Assembly (NCBI RefSeq): GCF_934746965.1
Contig: NZ_CAKVFS010000001.1
Span: forward strand, 193,988 to 257,987
DNA: 64,000 nt
Direction of reading: 5' to 3'
Source: an uncultured Methanobrevibacter sp.
GTDB lineage: Archaea > Methanobacteriota > Methanobacteria > Methanobacteriales > Methanobacteriaceae
The notes beneath the pieces were generated by a model. It did not search any database. It saw only the letters and a program-made list of their open reading frames with translations, and was not told where the DNA came from. This document shows positions 42,421 to 51,121 of the stretch, piece after piece; the first letter of the stretch is position 1, and every line of letters begins with the position of its first letter. The position numbers and the translations under genes were made by a program.

Positions 42421-43587
42421 TTAATTTGAAGAAGATAATTTGGTTATTACTTCTTTGAGCTTGTTTATTGATGCATCGGTTTTTATCCCTAATGGATTAA
42501 AATGGGTTTTTGTAGCTCCAATACCTTCTTTTTCAAGATTATCAAATACTAAATCAAGTTTCGGTGCACTAATTTTCAATGATTTACAAATTTTATGAAC
42601 ATCATAAAATGTAGCAGGGCTGTTTGATTCATCACGACATGCAGTTAATAGTTTTAATAATTCATTTTTTGTGTTTAATGTTTTATTTTCTGATTCTTCA
42701 ATCATTTTAGATATAAATTCTTCGTTTTGAATTGGACCCAGCCATAATGGGCCTGCTTGAATCAATTTTTCACCACATTCTGGACAAATATTTGGTGTAG
42801 ATGTAGCTAATCCTTTGTTTTGTTCTCTGTATAAACAATGTTTACAATGGCTGATATATCCGATATTTTTTAAACATTCATCACTTTTTTTAGAACCTTT
42901 TTTAATTTCTATATATAAACGCATATAATGTTCAGTACTGTGGGATAATTTAACTTCTATAGATTTACTATATTTAGCTAATGTAAGTGCAACAAATCCT
43001 GCTAATATCCGAATACCTGTTTCATGACAGTATTCACTTTTGTAAGGTTTTGAATTATATTTTCGGATGCATGGTTCTTTGTATGTTCCACATAATGCAG
43101 AGGTATCAGTAGCAGTGACACATAACAATGAATTTCTACGTAAACAGTACCCTGCAGAATCTAAAAATGGTGAAGGAGTTCCAAATGGATCAATATCTAT
43201 AACATCAAATTCTCCCCGATGCATTCTTAAGAACATACTTGCATCATGTTGAAATATTTCAATATCATTTAAATTATTTAATTTAACATTATGTCTTTCA
43301 TATTCATTTGCAGTTTCACTAATGTCATTTATAAATACTTGATCCACGCCGTTAATTTCATTTTTATAACGAACACCGCGTATTCCACTACCTCCAAATA
43401 AATCACAAATATTTATATCTCTATTTTCTTGTTTTTGAAAGGTCTGTAGTGCTAAAATAGAAATATCTCTATTTAATTCCATATGAGGGTTATAAAAAAC
43501 AGGTGCTTCAGATGAAATTTTATCAAATTCAGGAAATTGAATTTTTGTTAATCCCTCTTTAACTGTTTTAATATTATATTCATCCAT
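42421..43587 (-). CDS. trm1: tRNA (guanine26-N2)-dimethyltransferase
   Basis: 388 residues. The SAM motif NICDLFGGSGIRGVRYKNEI is near 60-80, and VIDIDPFGTPSPFLDSAGYCL near 130 is the family's catalytic DPFG motif. CKHCLYREQNKGLATSTPNICPECGEKL near 250 is a zinc-binding cluster of four cysteines, as in archaeal Trm1, and GPLWLGPI follows. It dimethylates G26 in tRNA. N-terminal FYNPHMELNRDIS is also conserved. Single gene with a long upstream gap on its 3' side. Confidence 0.93.
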   Translation of the reverse strand: MDEYNIKTVKEGLTKIQFPEFDKISSEAPVFYNPHMELNRDISILALQTFQKQENRDINICDLFGGSGIRGVRYKNEINGVDQVFINDISETANEYERHNVKLNNLNDIEIFQHDASMFLRMHRGEFDVIDIDPFGTPSPFLDSAGYCLRRNSLLCVTATDTSALCGTYKEPCIRKYNSKPYKSEYCHETGIRILAGFVALTLAKYSKSIEVKLSHSTEHYMRLYIEIKKGSKKSDECLKNIGYISHCKHCLYREQNKGLATSTPNICPECGEKLIQAGPLWLGPIQNEEFISKMIEESENKTLNTKNELLKLLTACRDESNSPATFYDVHKICKSLKISAPKLDLVFDNLEKEGIGATKTHFNPLGIKTDASINKLKEVITKLSSSN

Positions 43588-43691
43588 AATTTATCACTTT
43601 TTAAAATAATCAAGTAATATTTTAAATATTATTAGATTTAAATATTATTGTAAGTTTAAATTAATCTATTTTTATAGAATTTGGTGATAAA

Positions 43692-44798
43692 ATGGCGGAT
43701 ATTAAAGTTCCAATTGCAAAACCAATAATTGGAGATGAAGAAATTAAAAATGTTGTAGAAGTTTTAAAATCTGGTATGATTGCTCAAGGTCCAAAAGTAG
43801 CTGAATTTGAAGAAAAATTTGCTGCTTGGATTGGAACTAAATATGCAATTGCAACTAATTCTGGAACTTCTGCATTACATGTAGCTTTACTTGCAGCAGG
43901 AATTGGTAAGGGTGATGAAGTAATTACTACTCCATTTACATTTATTGCTACTGGAAATTCAATTGTTTACACAGGAGCGACTCCTGTTTTTGCAGATATT
44001 GATTTAAAAACATATACTATTGATCCAGATAGTATTGAAGCATTAATTACTGATAAAACAAAAGCTATTTTACCAGTTCAATTGTATGGTCAATCTGCAG
44101 ACATGGACAAAATTAATGAAATTGCCAAAAAACACGACTTAAAAGTCATTGAAGATGCAGCACAAGCTCATGGAGCAATGTATAAAGGTAAAAATGTAGG
44201 TTCATTAGGAGATGCAGGATGTTTTAGTTTTTATCCTACTAAAAACATGACTACTAGTGAAGGAGGAATTATAACTACTGATGATGAGGAATTAGCTAAA
44301 AGAGCACGGATGTTTAGAGCTCATGGATCCAGTATAAAATACACTCATGATGAAATTGGTTATAACTTTAGAATGACTGATATTTCTGCAGCTATAGGTC
44401 TTGCACAATTAAATGTCATTGATGGATTTAATGATAAAAGAATAGCAAATGCAAAATATTTAAATGAAGGTTTAAAAGATGTTGATGGTGTAATTACTCC
44501 ATATTCTACTGATGATTTGAAACATGTCTATCATCAATACACTATTCTTATTGAAAAAGGAAAAAGAGATGATTGGGTTAAATTTTTAAATGAAAAAGGA
44601 ATTGGAACTGGTGTTCATTATCCTATTCCATTATATGATCAACCAATTTATGAAAAATTAGGATTTGAAGGAAGCGCTCCAAATGCAGAGCTTGCAGCAA
44701 ATCATGTAATTTCATTGCCAGTACATCCTTCATTAACACAAAAAGATTTAGATTTAGTTATCGAAGCTGTTAAAAAAGCTAGTGATAGCTTTAATTAA
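43692..44798 (+). CDS. DegT/DnrJ/EryC1/StrS family PLP-dependent aminotransferase
   Basis: 368 residues of the sugar aminotransferase fold. IATNSGTSALHVALLAAGIGKGDEVITTPFTFIAT binds the cofactor phosphate, VIEDAAQAHGA contains the conserved Asp and Gln, and CFSFYPTKNMTTSEGG near 178-190 holds the Schiff-base Lys. NFRMTDISAAIGLAQL is a further hallmark. Such enzymes make 3- or 4-amino-sugar nucleotides for surface glycans. No other sugar genes adjoin it, so the substrate is unknown. GGTGAT precedes the ATG. Confidence 0.9.
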   Translation: MADIKVPIAKPIIGDEEIKNVVEVLKSGMIAQGPKVAEFEEKFAAWIGTKYAIATNSGTSALHVALLAAGIGKGDEVITTPFTFIATGNSIVYTGATPVFADIDLKTYTIDPDSIEALITDKTKAILPVQLYGQSADMDKINEIAKKHDLKVIEDAAQAHGAMYKGKNVGSLGDAGCFSFYPTKNMTTSEGGIITTDDEELAKRARMFRAHGSSIKYTHDEIGYNFRMTDISAAIGLAQLNVIDGFNDKRIANAKYLNEGLKDVDGVITPYSTDDLKHVYHQYTILIEKGKRDDWVKFLNEKGIGTGVHYPIPLYDQPIYEKLGFEGSAPNAELAANHVISLPVHPSLTQKDLDLVIEAVKKASDSFN

Positions 44799-44806
44799 TC
44801 TTTTTT

Positions 44807-45112
44807 TTATTTTAACATTTTATTTACAGTATCAACTTTAGCATCTAAAGTTCTATTTTCTAAATCACGTCTATCATCAACTTTAATCACAGTATAAACT
44901 CTACCAATTCCAGTTTTAAATACTGCTTCTTGAGCATTAGCTATTGCTTCATATAATTCTTTAAGATTTTGAGCTTCTATTTGAGTTCCCATTCCAGTTA
45001 ATTGATAATTAAGTCCGGAATCTTTAATAGCTTGAACTGCTGCAGTAACATACTCTTTACATTCTGTATCTTTAGTTCCAACAGGTAATATTGCGAAATC
45101 TGCTGTTATCAT
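44807..45112 (-). CDS. MTH1187/YkoF family thiamine-binding-like protein
   Basis: 101 residues. The start MITADFAILPVGTKDTECKEYVTAAVQAIKDSGLNYQLTGMGTQIEA with the late VYTVIKVDDRRD is characteristic of the MTH1187/DUF77 family, a ferredoxin-like fold that forms tetramers. Related YkoF proteins bind thiamine or its precursors, so a ligand-sensing role is likely, but the ligand in methanogens is not settled. It converges with the DegT gene and is divergent from the ncsA-like gene. Confidence 0.85.
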   Translation of the reverse strand: MITADFAILPVGTKDTECKEYVTAAVQAIKDSGLNYQLTGMGTQIEAQNLKELYEAIANAQEAVFKTGIGRVYTVIKVDDRRDLENRTLDAKVDTVNKMLK

Positions 45113-45166
45113 TTTTAATTCACCTAGTAAAATTATTTATTTATCTTATTATAAATTTATTTAGTA

Positions 45167-46033
45167 ATGGTTCAATTAAACAAAAAAGAATTTAATGAAA
45201 AAATATTTACAAGAATTAATAATTTAATTAAGGATTATAATTTAATAGAAGAACATGAATTAATAGCTGTTGCATTATCTGGTGGTAAAGATAGTGTTTT
45301 AACATTACATGCTTTAAAAAATTATCAGGATTATTTAGATTTTGATTTAATAGCTATTAGTGTTGATGAGGGTATTGAAGGTTATCGTCAACATGGTATT
45401 GATGCAGCTATTGATAATGCGGAAAAATTGGATATTAAATTAATTCAAAAATCATTTAAAGATGAAGAAGGTTTTACTTTAGATGATGTTTATAGTGGTT
45501 TTAAAAGTGCATGTATTCCATGTGGAGTTTTTAGAAGGAATATTTTAAATAAAACTGCTTTTGAATGTGGAGCAAAGAAGATAGCTACTGGACATAATCT
45601 TGATGATGAAATTCAATCTTTTTTAATGAGTTTTGCCCGTGGTGATTTAATTAAATTTTCAAAATTTGGACCTCAACTTGATGTTATTCATCCTAAGTTA
45701 ATTCCACGTATCAAACCGTTATGGAATACTCCAGAAAAAGAAGTTGGAACTTGGGCAGTTTTAAATGATATTAATATTCATTTAGATGAATGTCCTTATT
45801 CTCATTTGTCTTTAAGAGCTAAAATAAAAGAATTTTTAAATAATAATGAGGATATTTATCCTGGAATAAAAAATAATATTATGGAATCATTTCAAAAGAT
45901 TTTAACTTTTGAAAGTGATATTCCAAGTAATTTAAATGAATGTAAGTTATGTGGTGAACCTACATCTTCAGATATATGTAAAGCCTGTGAATTAAAAAAA
46001 TTAATTTCTAATAATCACAAAAGCCATATATAA
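45167..46033 (+). CDS. NcsA/TtuA-like tRNA 2-thiouridine synthetase without N-terminal zinc ribbon
   Basis: 288 residues. The PP-loop SGGKDS at 38-43 binds ATP. CIPCGVFRRN near 116-119 and the Cys in LDECPYSHLS near 209 are the three ligands of the catalytic iron-sulfur cluster in TtuA. The C-terminal CKLCGEPTSSDICKAC is the second zinc ribbon. The first zinc ribbon, which usually opens this family, is missing: the protein starts about 30 residues before the PP-loop, and there is no in-frame extension with cysteines upstream. It should thiolate U34 or U54 of tRNA. Its end overlaps the convergent antiporter gene by 33 bases. Confidence 0.8.
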   Translation: MVQLNKKEFNEKIFTRINNLIKDYNLIEEHELIAVALSGGKDSVLTLHALKNYQDYLDFDLIAISVDEGIEGYRQHGIDAAIDNAEKLDIKLIQKSFKDEEGFTLDDVYSGFKSACIPCGVFRRNILNKTAFECGAKKIATGHNLDDEIQSFLMSFARGDLIKFSKFGPQLDVIHPKLIPRIKPLWNTPEKEVGTWAVLNDINIHLDECPYSHLSLRAKIKEFLNNNEDIYPGIKNNIMESFQKILTFESDIPSNLNECKLCGEPTSSDICKACELKKLISNNHKSHI

Positions 46034-46942
46034 TATGAATAATCCAATTAAGATTATTCCTTCTTTTCTATCAAATTTATTTTGACTTTTACCAAATATG
46101 AAACATAAAATTGTAATGAATATCATTAAAGCTAAGTCGATAATCATATTTGAACTTACGGTAATTGGATTTATAGCACTGCTTAAACCTAGCACAAATA
46201 AAATATTAAAAATATTTGATCCGATTACATTTCCAATAACTAACTGATTTTCATTTCTTTTTAAAGCGGTTAATGAAGTTACAAGTTCAGGTAATGATGT
46301 TCCAATAGCTACAATTGTTAATCCTACTAATGTTTCACTCATTCCACAAGCTATTGCTAAATATGATGATGAATTAACAACTAATTGAGCACCAAGAATA
46401 ATTGCAATAAGTCCTATGATGACATAGAGAATACTTTTTCCAATACCAAATTTAGGTTTTTCAACAAAGTCTGCTCCTTTTGATTTTTTAGAGGTATATA
46501 CTAAATGTGCTGTATAGATTATTATAAGGATTAATAATATGATTCCTTCAATTCTTGTTAAATCCCAGTTTAATAATATGAATCCTACTAATAATAAAGT
46601 GATAATTAATAAGAATGGAATATCTTTTTTAAGTACATTTTCTCCAAGTTTTAATTCTTTAAGTAGTGCACATATACCTATAATTCCTAAAATATTAAAA
46701 ATATTACTTCCAACTACATTACTGACTGCTAATGCATTACTTCCTTGTAGAGATGCAGATATGGATACTGCAGCTTCTGGTGCACTTGTACCAAAAGCTA
46801 CAATAGTTAATCCAACAACTAATGTTGGAATTTTTAAAATAGTTGCTATATTACTGGATCCACTTACAAAGACATCTGATCCTTTTATTAAAATTCCAAA
46901 TCCAACTACAAGTAAAATAATTTGAATTAATAACTCAATCAT
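46001..46942 (-). CDS. Calcium/sodium antiporter, CaCA family (YrbG-like)
   Basis: 313 residues with ten membrane helices in two inverted halves. The two alpha-repeats are visible: GTSAPEAAVSISASLQGS with SNVVGSNIFNILG, and GTSLPELVTSLTAL with GNVIGSNIFNILFVLG; the acidic residues in these repeats bind cations. It should exchange sodium for calcium or another cation. The start codon overlaps the end of the preceding CNNM-like gene by 4 bases (ATGA), so they form an operon. It overlaps the convergent ncsA-like gene by 33 bases. Confidence 0.9.
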   Translation of the reverse strand: MIELLIQIILLVVGFGILIKGSDVFVSGSSNIATILKIPTLVVGLTIVAFGTSAPEAAVSISASLQGSNALAVSNVVGSNIFNILGIIGICALLKELKLGENVLKKDIPFLLIITLLLVGFILLNWDLTRIEGIILLILIIIYTAHLVYTSKKSKGADFVEKPKFGIGKSILYVIIGLIAIILGAQLVVNSSSYLAIACGMSETLVGLTIVAIGTSLPELVTSLTALKRNENQLVIGNVIGSNIFNILFVLGLSSAINPITVSSNMIIDLALMIFITILCFIFGKSQNKFDRKEGIILIGLFILYMAFVIIRN

Positions 46943-48270
46943 TCTTCCACCTCTTCGGATGTTTCTTCTTGAGGACCTAAATCAGTTACAAGAACTTTAT
47001 CAATTTGATGTCCATCAATGTCTAATATTTCAAAGTTAAATCTATCCCATTCAAACTCTTCATTTTCTTCAGGGATTTTACCACTTAAACTTAAGATAAA
47101 TCCAGCTAATGTTGTGTATTGATCTTCTTTTTCATCTGGAAACTCTTTTTCATAATCAAAGAGTTCTTTAAATTTATCAATTTGGAATCTTCCATCAATT
47201 AACCAACTACCGTCTATTCTTTGTGTAGCTAATGGGTCATCTGTTTCGTCTATACCTGGAATATCTCCAACAATTCCTTCAAGTAAATCATTTAAAGTTA
47301 TTAAACCTTCAACACTACCAAATTCATCAACAGCAAGTGCCATGTGAACATACTCTTGATTTTCTTTAAATTCTTTCAATAATTCTAATGTTTCAAGATT
47401 TTCAGAAACGACTAAAGGTTTTTTAATAATTGTGTTTATATCAAATTCATCTTCACTAAATAAAAGTGAAAGAATATCTTTTGCTTGAACTACTCCAATA
47501 AAATCATCTAATTCTCCGTTAGATATTGGGAAAATGGATCTTTTACTTTCCATGATTTTAATTTCATTAACTCTTCTATCATCTTCTAAATCCACCCAAA
47601 TAATTTCATTTCTAGGGGTCATTATACTTTCGACTTTTTTATCATCAAGCTTGAATACTCTTTTAATAATGTCTTCTTCTTCTTTTTCAATAGTCCCGTC
47701 TTCTCTTCCTTCTTCAATTAATAATTCAATTTCTTCCTCAGTTACTATTGATTCAGATGAACTTTTCATACCTATAGTCCATAAAACGAAATCAGTTGAT
47801 TTAGCAAGAATTATACTAATAGGTTTACAAACTTTTGATAAAATAACCATGCTTTTAGCTAATTTTAAAGAAACTTTTTCAGGGTTATTTAATGCAATAA
47901 CTTTTGGTACAATTTCCCCAATTACTAAAGTTAAATATGTTGTAATAATAACAACAACCAAAATACTTATTGTGGAACTGTATGGTACATAAGGTCCAAT
48001 TAATTGGGATAATGGTTCAGCTAATGTAGCTCCTCCATATGCACCAGTTAAAATACCTATGAGTGTAATACCAATTTGTACAGTGGATAAAAATTGATTT
48101 GGATCTTCTGCGAAGTCTATGATTATTTGAGCACTTTTATGCCCTTCATTTAATAATTTTTCTAATTTTGCTTTCTTTGTCGAAACAACGGCTAATTCAG
48201 CCATTGATAAAATCCCTGTAAGGATAATTAATATGATTATTAATACTATTTCAAATATTACGTTAGCCAT
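46939..48270 (-). CDS. CNNM/CorC-type membrane protein (DUF21, CBS pair, CorC domain)
   Basis: 443 residues. An N-terminal DUF21 membrane domain of about 180 residues with four helices (SMAELAVVSTKKAKLEKLL is typical) is followed by an acidic linker (EEEIELLIEEGREDGTIEKEEEDII), a CBS pair (VESIMTPRNEIIWVDL to VEGLITLNDLLEGIVGDI), and a CorC_HlyC domain ending near 430. The family acts in magnesium or other divalent cation export or sensing. It is cotranscribed with the CaCA antiporter, suggesting a joint role in divalent cation balance. Confidence 0.9.
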   Translation of the reverse strand: MANVIFEIVLIIILIILTGILSMAELAVVSTKKAKLEKLLNEGHKSAQIIIDFAEDPNQFLSTVQIGITLIGILTGAYGGATLAEPLSQLIGPYVPYSSTISILVVVIITTYLTLVIGEIVPKVIALNNPEKVSLKLAKSMVILSKVCKPISIILAKSTDFVLWTIGMKSSSESIVTEEEIELLIEEGREDGTIEKEEEDIIKRVFKLDDKKVESIMTPRNEIIWVDLEDDRRVNEIKIMESKRSIFPISNGELDDFIGVVQAKDILSLLFSEDEFDINTIIKKPLVVSENLETLELLKEFKENQEYVHMALAVDEFGSVEGLITLNDLLEGIVGDIPGIDETDDPLATQRIDGSWLIDGRFQIDKFKELFDYEKEFPDEKEDQYTTLAGFILSLSGKIPEENEEFEWDRFNFEILDIDGHQIDKVLVTDLGPQEETSEEVEE

Positions 48271-48294
48271 TTTTGAACAGACCTTTTGTTGAAA

Positions 48295-48507
48295 TTATAA
48301 TTCACTAGCTCGTTGAAAACCAGTGTTTCCATATATTTCGTCTTGCATTTCTTGAACTGCTAATGATGCTTCTTCACGAGTTTCTACTTTCTTAAATATT
48401 CTGCGTTGTTTTACTTTGAGAGTTTTTCCACAAACACATTTACGAGTAGCTACTCCTTCTTTGGTATATAATACTCTTCCACAGTCACATCGAAATATGA
48501 AATACAT
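48295..48507 (-). CDS. DUF1922 zinc-ribbon protein (MTH1184-like)
   Basis: 70 residues from the ATG at 48507, giving the N terminus MYFIFRCDCGRVLY, which fits the small archaeal DUF1922 family; an ATG five codons upstream has no binding site. Two Cys pairs, CDCG and CVCG, form one zinc ribbon, followed by a basic segment (KTLKVKQRRIFKKV) and a helix. Structures of relatives show a small zinc ribbon, but no function is known. It lies just before the CNNM gene on the same strand. Confidence 0.8.
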   Translation of the reverse strand: MYFIFRCDCGRVLYTKEGVATRKCVCGKTLKVKQRRIFKKVETREEASLAVQEMQDEIYGNTGFQRASEL

Positions 48508-48574
48508 AGTAATTAATTCCATTTTTTTTATTTAATAATTATGTAAGTATACTTTAATAAAAATTATTATTTTT

Positions 48575-49753
48575 TTATCCACCAAATATTTTCATAAATA
48601 ATGGAATAAATACTTGTGATGGCAATATAACGAGTGTAGCTATACTAACACCTAAATTAGTTCCAACTACTACAAGTAAAATTCTAACTATATTGTTGTG
48701 CCATAATTCTTTTAAACTTTTGACTTTGCTAAGATTAGCTATGTCTCTTTTTCTAACTTTTCTATATTTTGCTTCAACTAGTCCTGAAAACCATCCTGCA
48801 GCAAGTAATGGGTGGATTATAGTTAATGGAGCTACTACTCCTCCAACAATAGCTGATTGAATTTTTGATCCAGAAAGAATTGAACCAATAAATCCCATTA
48901 TCATACTTATAACAATGAATTCGTAGATGTTCCAGGTTATATTAATCCCACTAATGTAGGCCAGAAAAAATATCACAACAAATAATATTGGAATTAAAGC
49001 AAGAATAACTTTAAACCATGGAATTCCATTTTTCTCTTTAACTACTTCTAATTTTCTTAAAGGTGGAATTGTTTCAGGATTATCGAGGTATCTGTTAATT
49101 CCTGGTTTATGTCCTGCACCTACAACAGCTATTACATGGTCTTGAGGTATTCTTAAAATATTTCCTGCAAGATATGCATCTCTTTCTTTTACAAGAACTT
49201 CATATACTTTTGGAGATTCCTCTTTAAAGAATTCCATTACTTCATCAAGATTTTCAGGATTTTTTAATTCTTCGATATCAATTTCCGCTTCTTCATTACT
49301 TGAAAAAATAGATGTAAGTAAACTAAATGCAAATTTAAGTTTTTCTACAAATCCCATTTTATTAAGTGCTCTTTGTAATGTTGTGTTTATATCTCTGTCA
49401 ATTAATGCAATAGGGATTTCTAAATCTTCAGCAGCTTCAATTGCACCTATCATTTCTGATCCGGGTTTTACATCAACATCTTCTCCAATTTTAGATTGGA
49501 AATATGAAAGAATTGTAGTAGCTAAAAATAATCCTACTTTCTCTTCTTTAATAATTTTTGAAACAGAAATAGTGTCATCTTCTTCAATACCCATCATTTC
49601 ATTTTTCAATCGAGTATATCGACCTCTATCTAATTCAATAGCCACTACTTCTGGATGTTGCTCATAAATTGTATTTTTAACTTCTTCTACACTATTTGCA
49701 GATACATGAGCAGTTCCTATTATAGTTAAACATTCTCTTTTCAAAAAAAACAC
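48575..49753 (-). CDS. TraB-family membrane protein
   Basis: 392 residues. The N-terminal domain has LTIIGTAHVSANSVEEVKNTI, the GxxHxS motif of the TraB/GumN (Tiki-like) fold, then VAIELDRGRYTRL and IALIDRDINTTLQRA and AVVGAGHKPGINRYL. Four or five membrane helices make up the C-terminal third. Relatives include the enterococcal pheromone shutdown protein; Tiki proteins are proteases, but the archaeal function is not known. A GTG at 49753 is the first possible start; a TTG three codons later is an alternative. Confidence 0.85.
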   Translation of the reverse strand: MFFLKRECLTIIGTAHVSANSVEEVKNTIYEQHPEVVAIELDRGRYTRLKNEMMGIEEDDTISVSKIIKEEKVGLFLATTILSYFQSKIGEDVDVKPGSEMIGAIEAAEDLEIPIALIDRDINTTLQRALNKMGFVEKLKFAFSLLTSIFSSNEEAEIDIEELKNPENLDEVMEFFKEESPKVYEVLVKERDAYLAGNILRIPQDHVIAVVGAGHKPGINRYLDNPETIPPLRKLEVVKEKNGIPWFKVILALIPILFVVIFFLAYISGINITWNIYEFIVISMIMGFIGSILSGSKIQSAIVGGVVAPLTIIHPLLAAGWFSGLVEAKYRKVRKRDIANLSKVKSLKELWHNNIVRILLVVVGTNLGVSIATLVILPSQVFIPLFMKIFGG

Positions 49754-49802
49754 ATCTGTTATATTATGTTATAGTATATATTTTAACAATTTGTATATAA
49801 AT

Positions 49803-50495
49803 CTAATCTTTAATTAATTTTAAAATAGTATCTTCGTAAATAGCTACATTTGAGCTTATGTTTTTAAGTACACAACAATCAATATCTTTCTTGGAATTAA
49901 GTCTAGTTAACTTTTTTCCAGAATTACAGTTATAAAATCCCTTTTTTAAGGAATCGTAGTCTCTACTAGCTAGTATTGCAGCTTTTGCATAATCACTTAA
50001 TTCACATTTATCTTTTAATTTTTTATAAATCCAATAAAGAATCTCACCGGAAGCTAAAAAATCTTCAAGAGCAAAATTTCCTTTATAACCAGCCATTACA
50101 ACATCAATTTCATTTTTAGCTATTTCAACACTTTTGTACCCTACAGCTTTTGCATTTACCATAGATCCAACAAGGACTGTAGAATCCATTTTTTCAAGAA
50201 TTCTAGTTCCATTGCTTGTAGTTAATATTAATGTTTCAACATCAGTTTTGTAATTTTCAACATCTTTTGGAGAATTTCCAATATCAAAACCATCAACACG
50301 TTTTCCATTACGTTCTCCAGCTAATATTCCGCCAGTCTTGTTTTTTAACTCAAAAGCTTCTTCTGGAGTGAAACAAGGGATGATTTTATTAAAATTATTC
50401 AAAGCTAATGTAATTGTAGTACTTGCCCTAAGTGCATCGACCATTATTGATGTATCTTTTGTTTGTGTTTTCTCAAAACTTAATGTGACTTTCAT
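49803..50495 (-). CDS. comB: 2-phosphosulfolactate phosphatase
   Basis: 230 residues of the ComB family. SIMVDALRASTTITLALNNF near 18-37 is the strongest motif; GGILAGERNGKRVDGFDIGNSP and TSNGTRILEKM are the other conserved blocks. It hydrolyses 2-phosphosulfolactate to sulfolactate, the second step of coenzyme M synthesis in methanogens, ahead of ComC (33112-34140). Divergent from an unassigned gene next to mmp7. Length normal. Confidence 0.92.
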   Translation of the reverse strand: MKVTLSFEKTQTKDTSIMVDALRASTTITLALNNFNKIIPCFTPEEAFELKNKTGGILAGERNGKRVDGFDIGNSPKDVENYKTDVETLILTTSNGTRILEKMDSTVLVGSMVNAKAVGYKSVEIAKNEIDVVMAGYKGNFALEDFLASGEILYWIYKKLKDKCELSDYAKAAILASRDYDSLKKGFYNCNSGKKLTRLNSKKDIDCCVLKNISSNVAIYEDTILKLIKD

Positions 50496-50554
50496 AATCC
50501 ATATTTATAAAAATTAATTAATTTTAAATTTTACTTTTTATAATAATTATTATT

Positions 50555-51070
50555 ATGAAAATTGTCACAACACCAATGTGTGAGGAAATTGTAAAATTAG
50601 CAGGGATAAAAAATTATAATGTTAATAAACATCCATCTAAAAAAGATGGAGATTTAGCTATTTTACTATCTGAGAGTAAGGTTGAAATAGATGCTATTCC
50701 AATCAAACTTAATTCTTCAACTCAAATTTTTGAAAGTATTAAAAAATTAGATTTTAATAATAGCTTAAATGATGATGAAATAATTTCCTTTTTTGATAAT
50801 TATCCACTTTCTAAAAAATACCTTAATAATATTAATAATAAGAATATTCGAGTTAAAGTTTATTCTAATTTTTTAAAAGATACTGTTGAAAGTATGGGTT
50901 TTGTCATTGATGATAAAAATTATGATTATGTGATTTATCCAGATTATTTAAAAGAAAATGTTCAAAAAGAATCAAAAACATTAATTAAAATTCCATCTCA
51001 TGGTAAAGTGTCTAAAAATCCTTTTGAAAGGATTGAAAAAAGATATGAAATTTTGGAAAAATTAATATAA
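50555..51070 (+). CDS. Unassigned methanogen protein between comB and mmp7
   Basis: 171 residues with no membrane segment and only one cysteine (PMCEEIVKLAGI, near residue 9). The N-terminal half is alpha/beta (LAILLSESKVEIDAIPIKL); the C-terminal half contains YDYVIYPDYLKE and IKIPSHGKVSKNPFERIEKR. I do not recognise the family. It is the first of two plus-strand genes; the second, after 51 bases, is mmp7. A TATA-like stretch lies close to the ATG. The neighbourhood of comB, mmp7, mmp10 and mcr suggests a role tied to methyl-coenzyme M reductase or its cofactors, by context only. Confidence 0.6.
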   Translation: MKIVTTPMCEEIVKLAGIKNYNVNKHPSKKDGDLAILLSESKVEIDAIPIKLNSSTQIFESIKKLDFNNSLNDDEIISFFDNYPLSKKYLNNINNKNIRVKVYSNFLKDTVESMGFVIDDKNYDYVIYPDYLKENVQKESKTLIKIPSHGKVSKNPFERIEKRYEILEKLI

Positions 51071-51121
51071 TTGATGTGTAAAAAAATTATGTAATAAATA
51101 ATATGGTGAGGGTTTTGAGAA

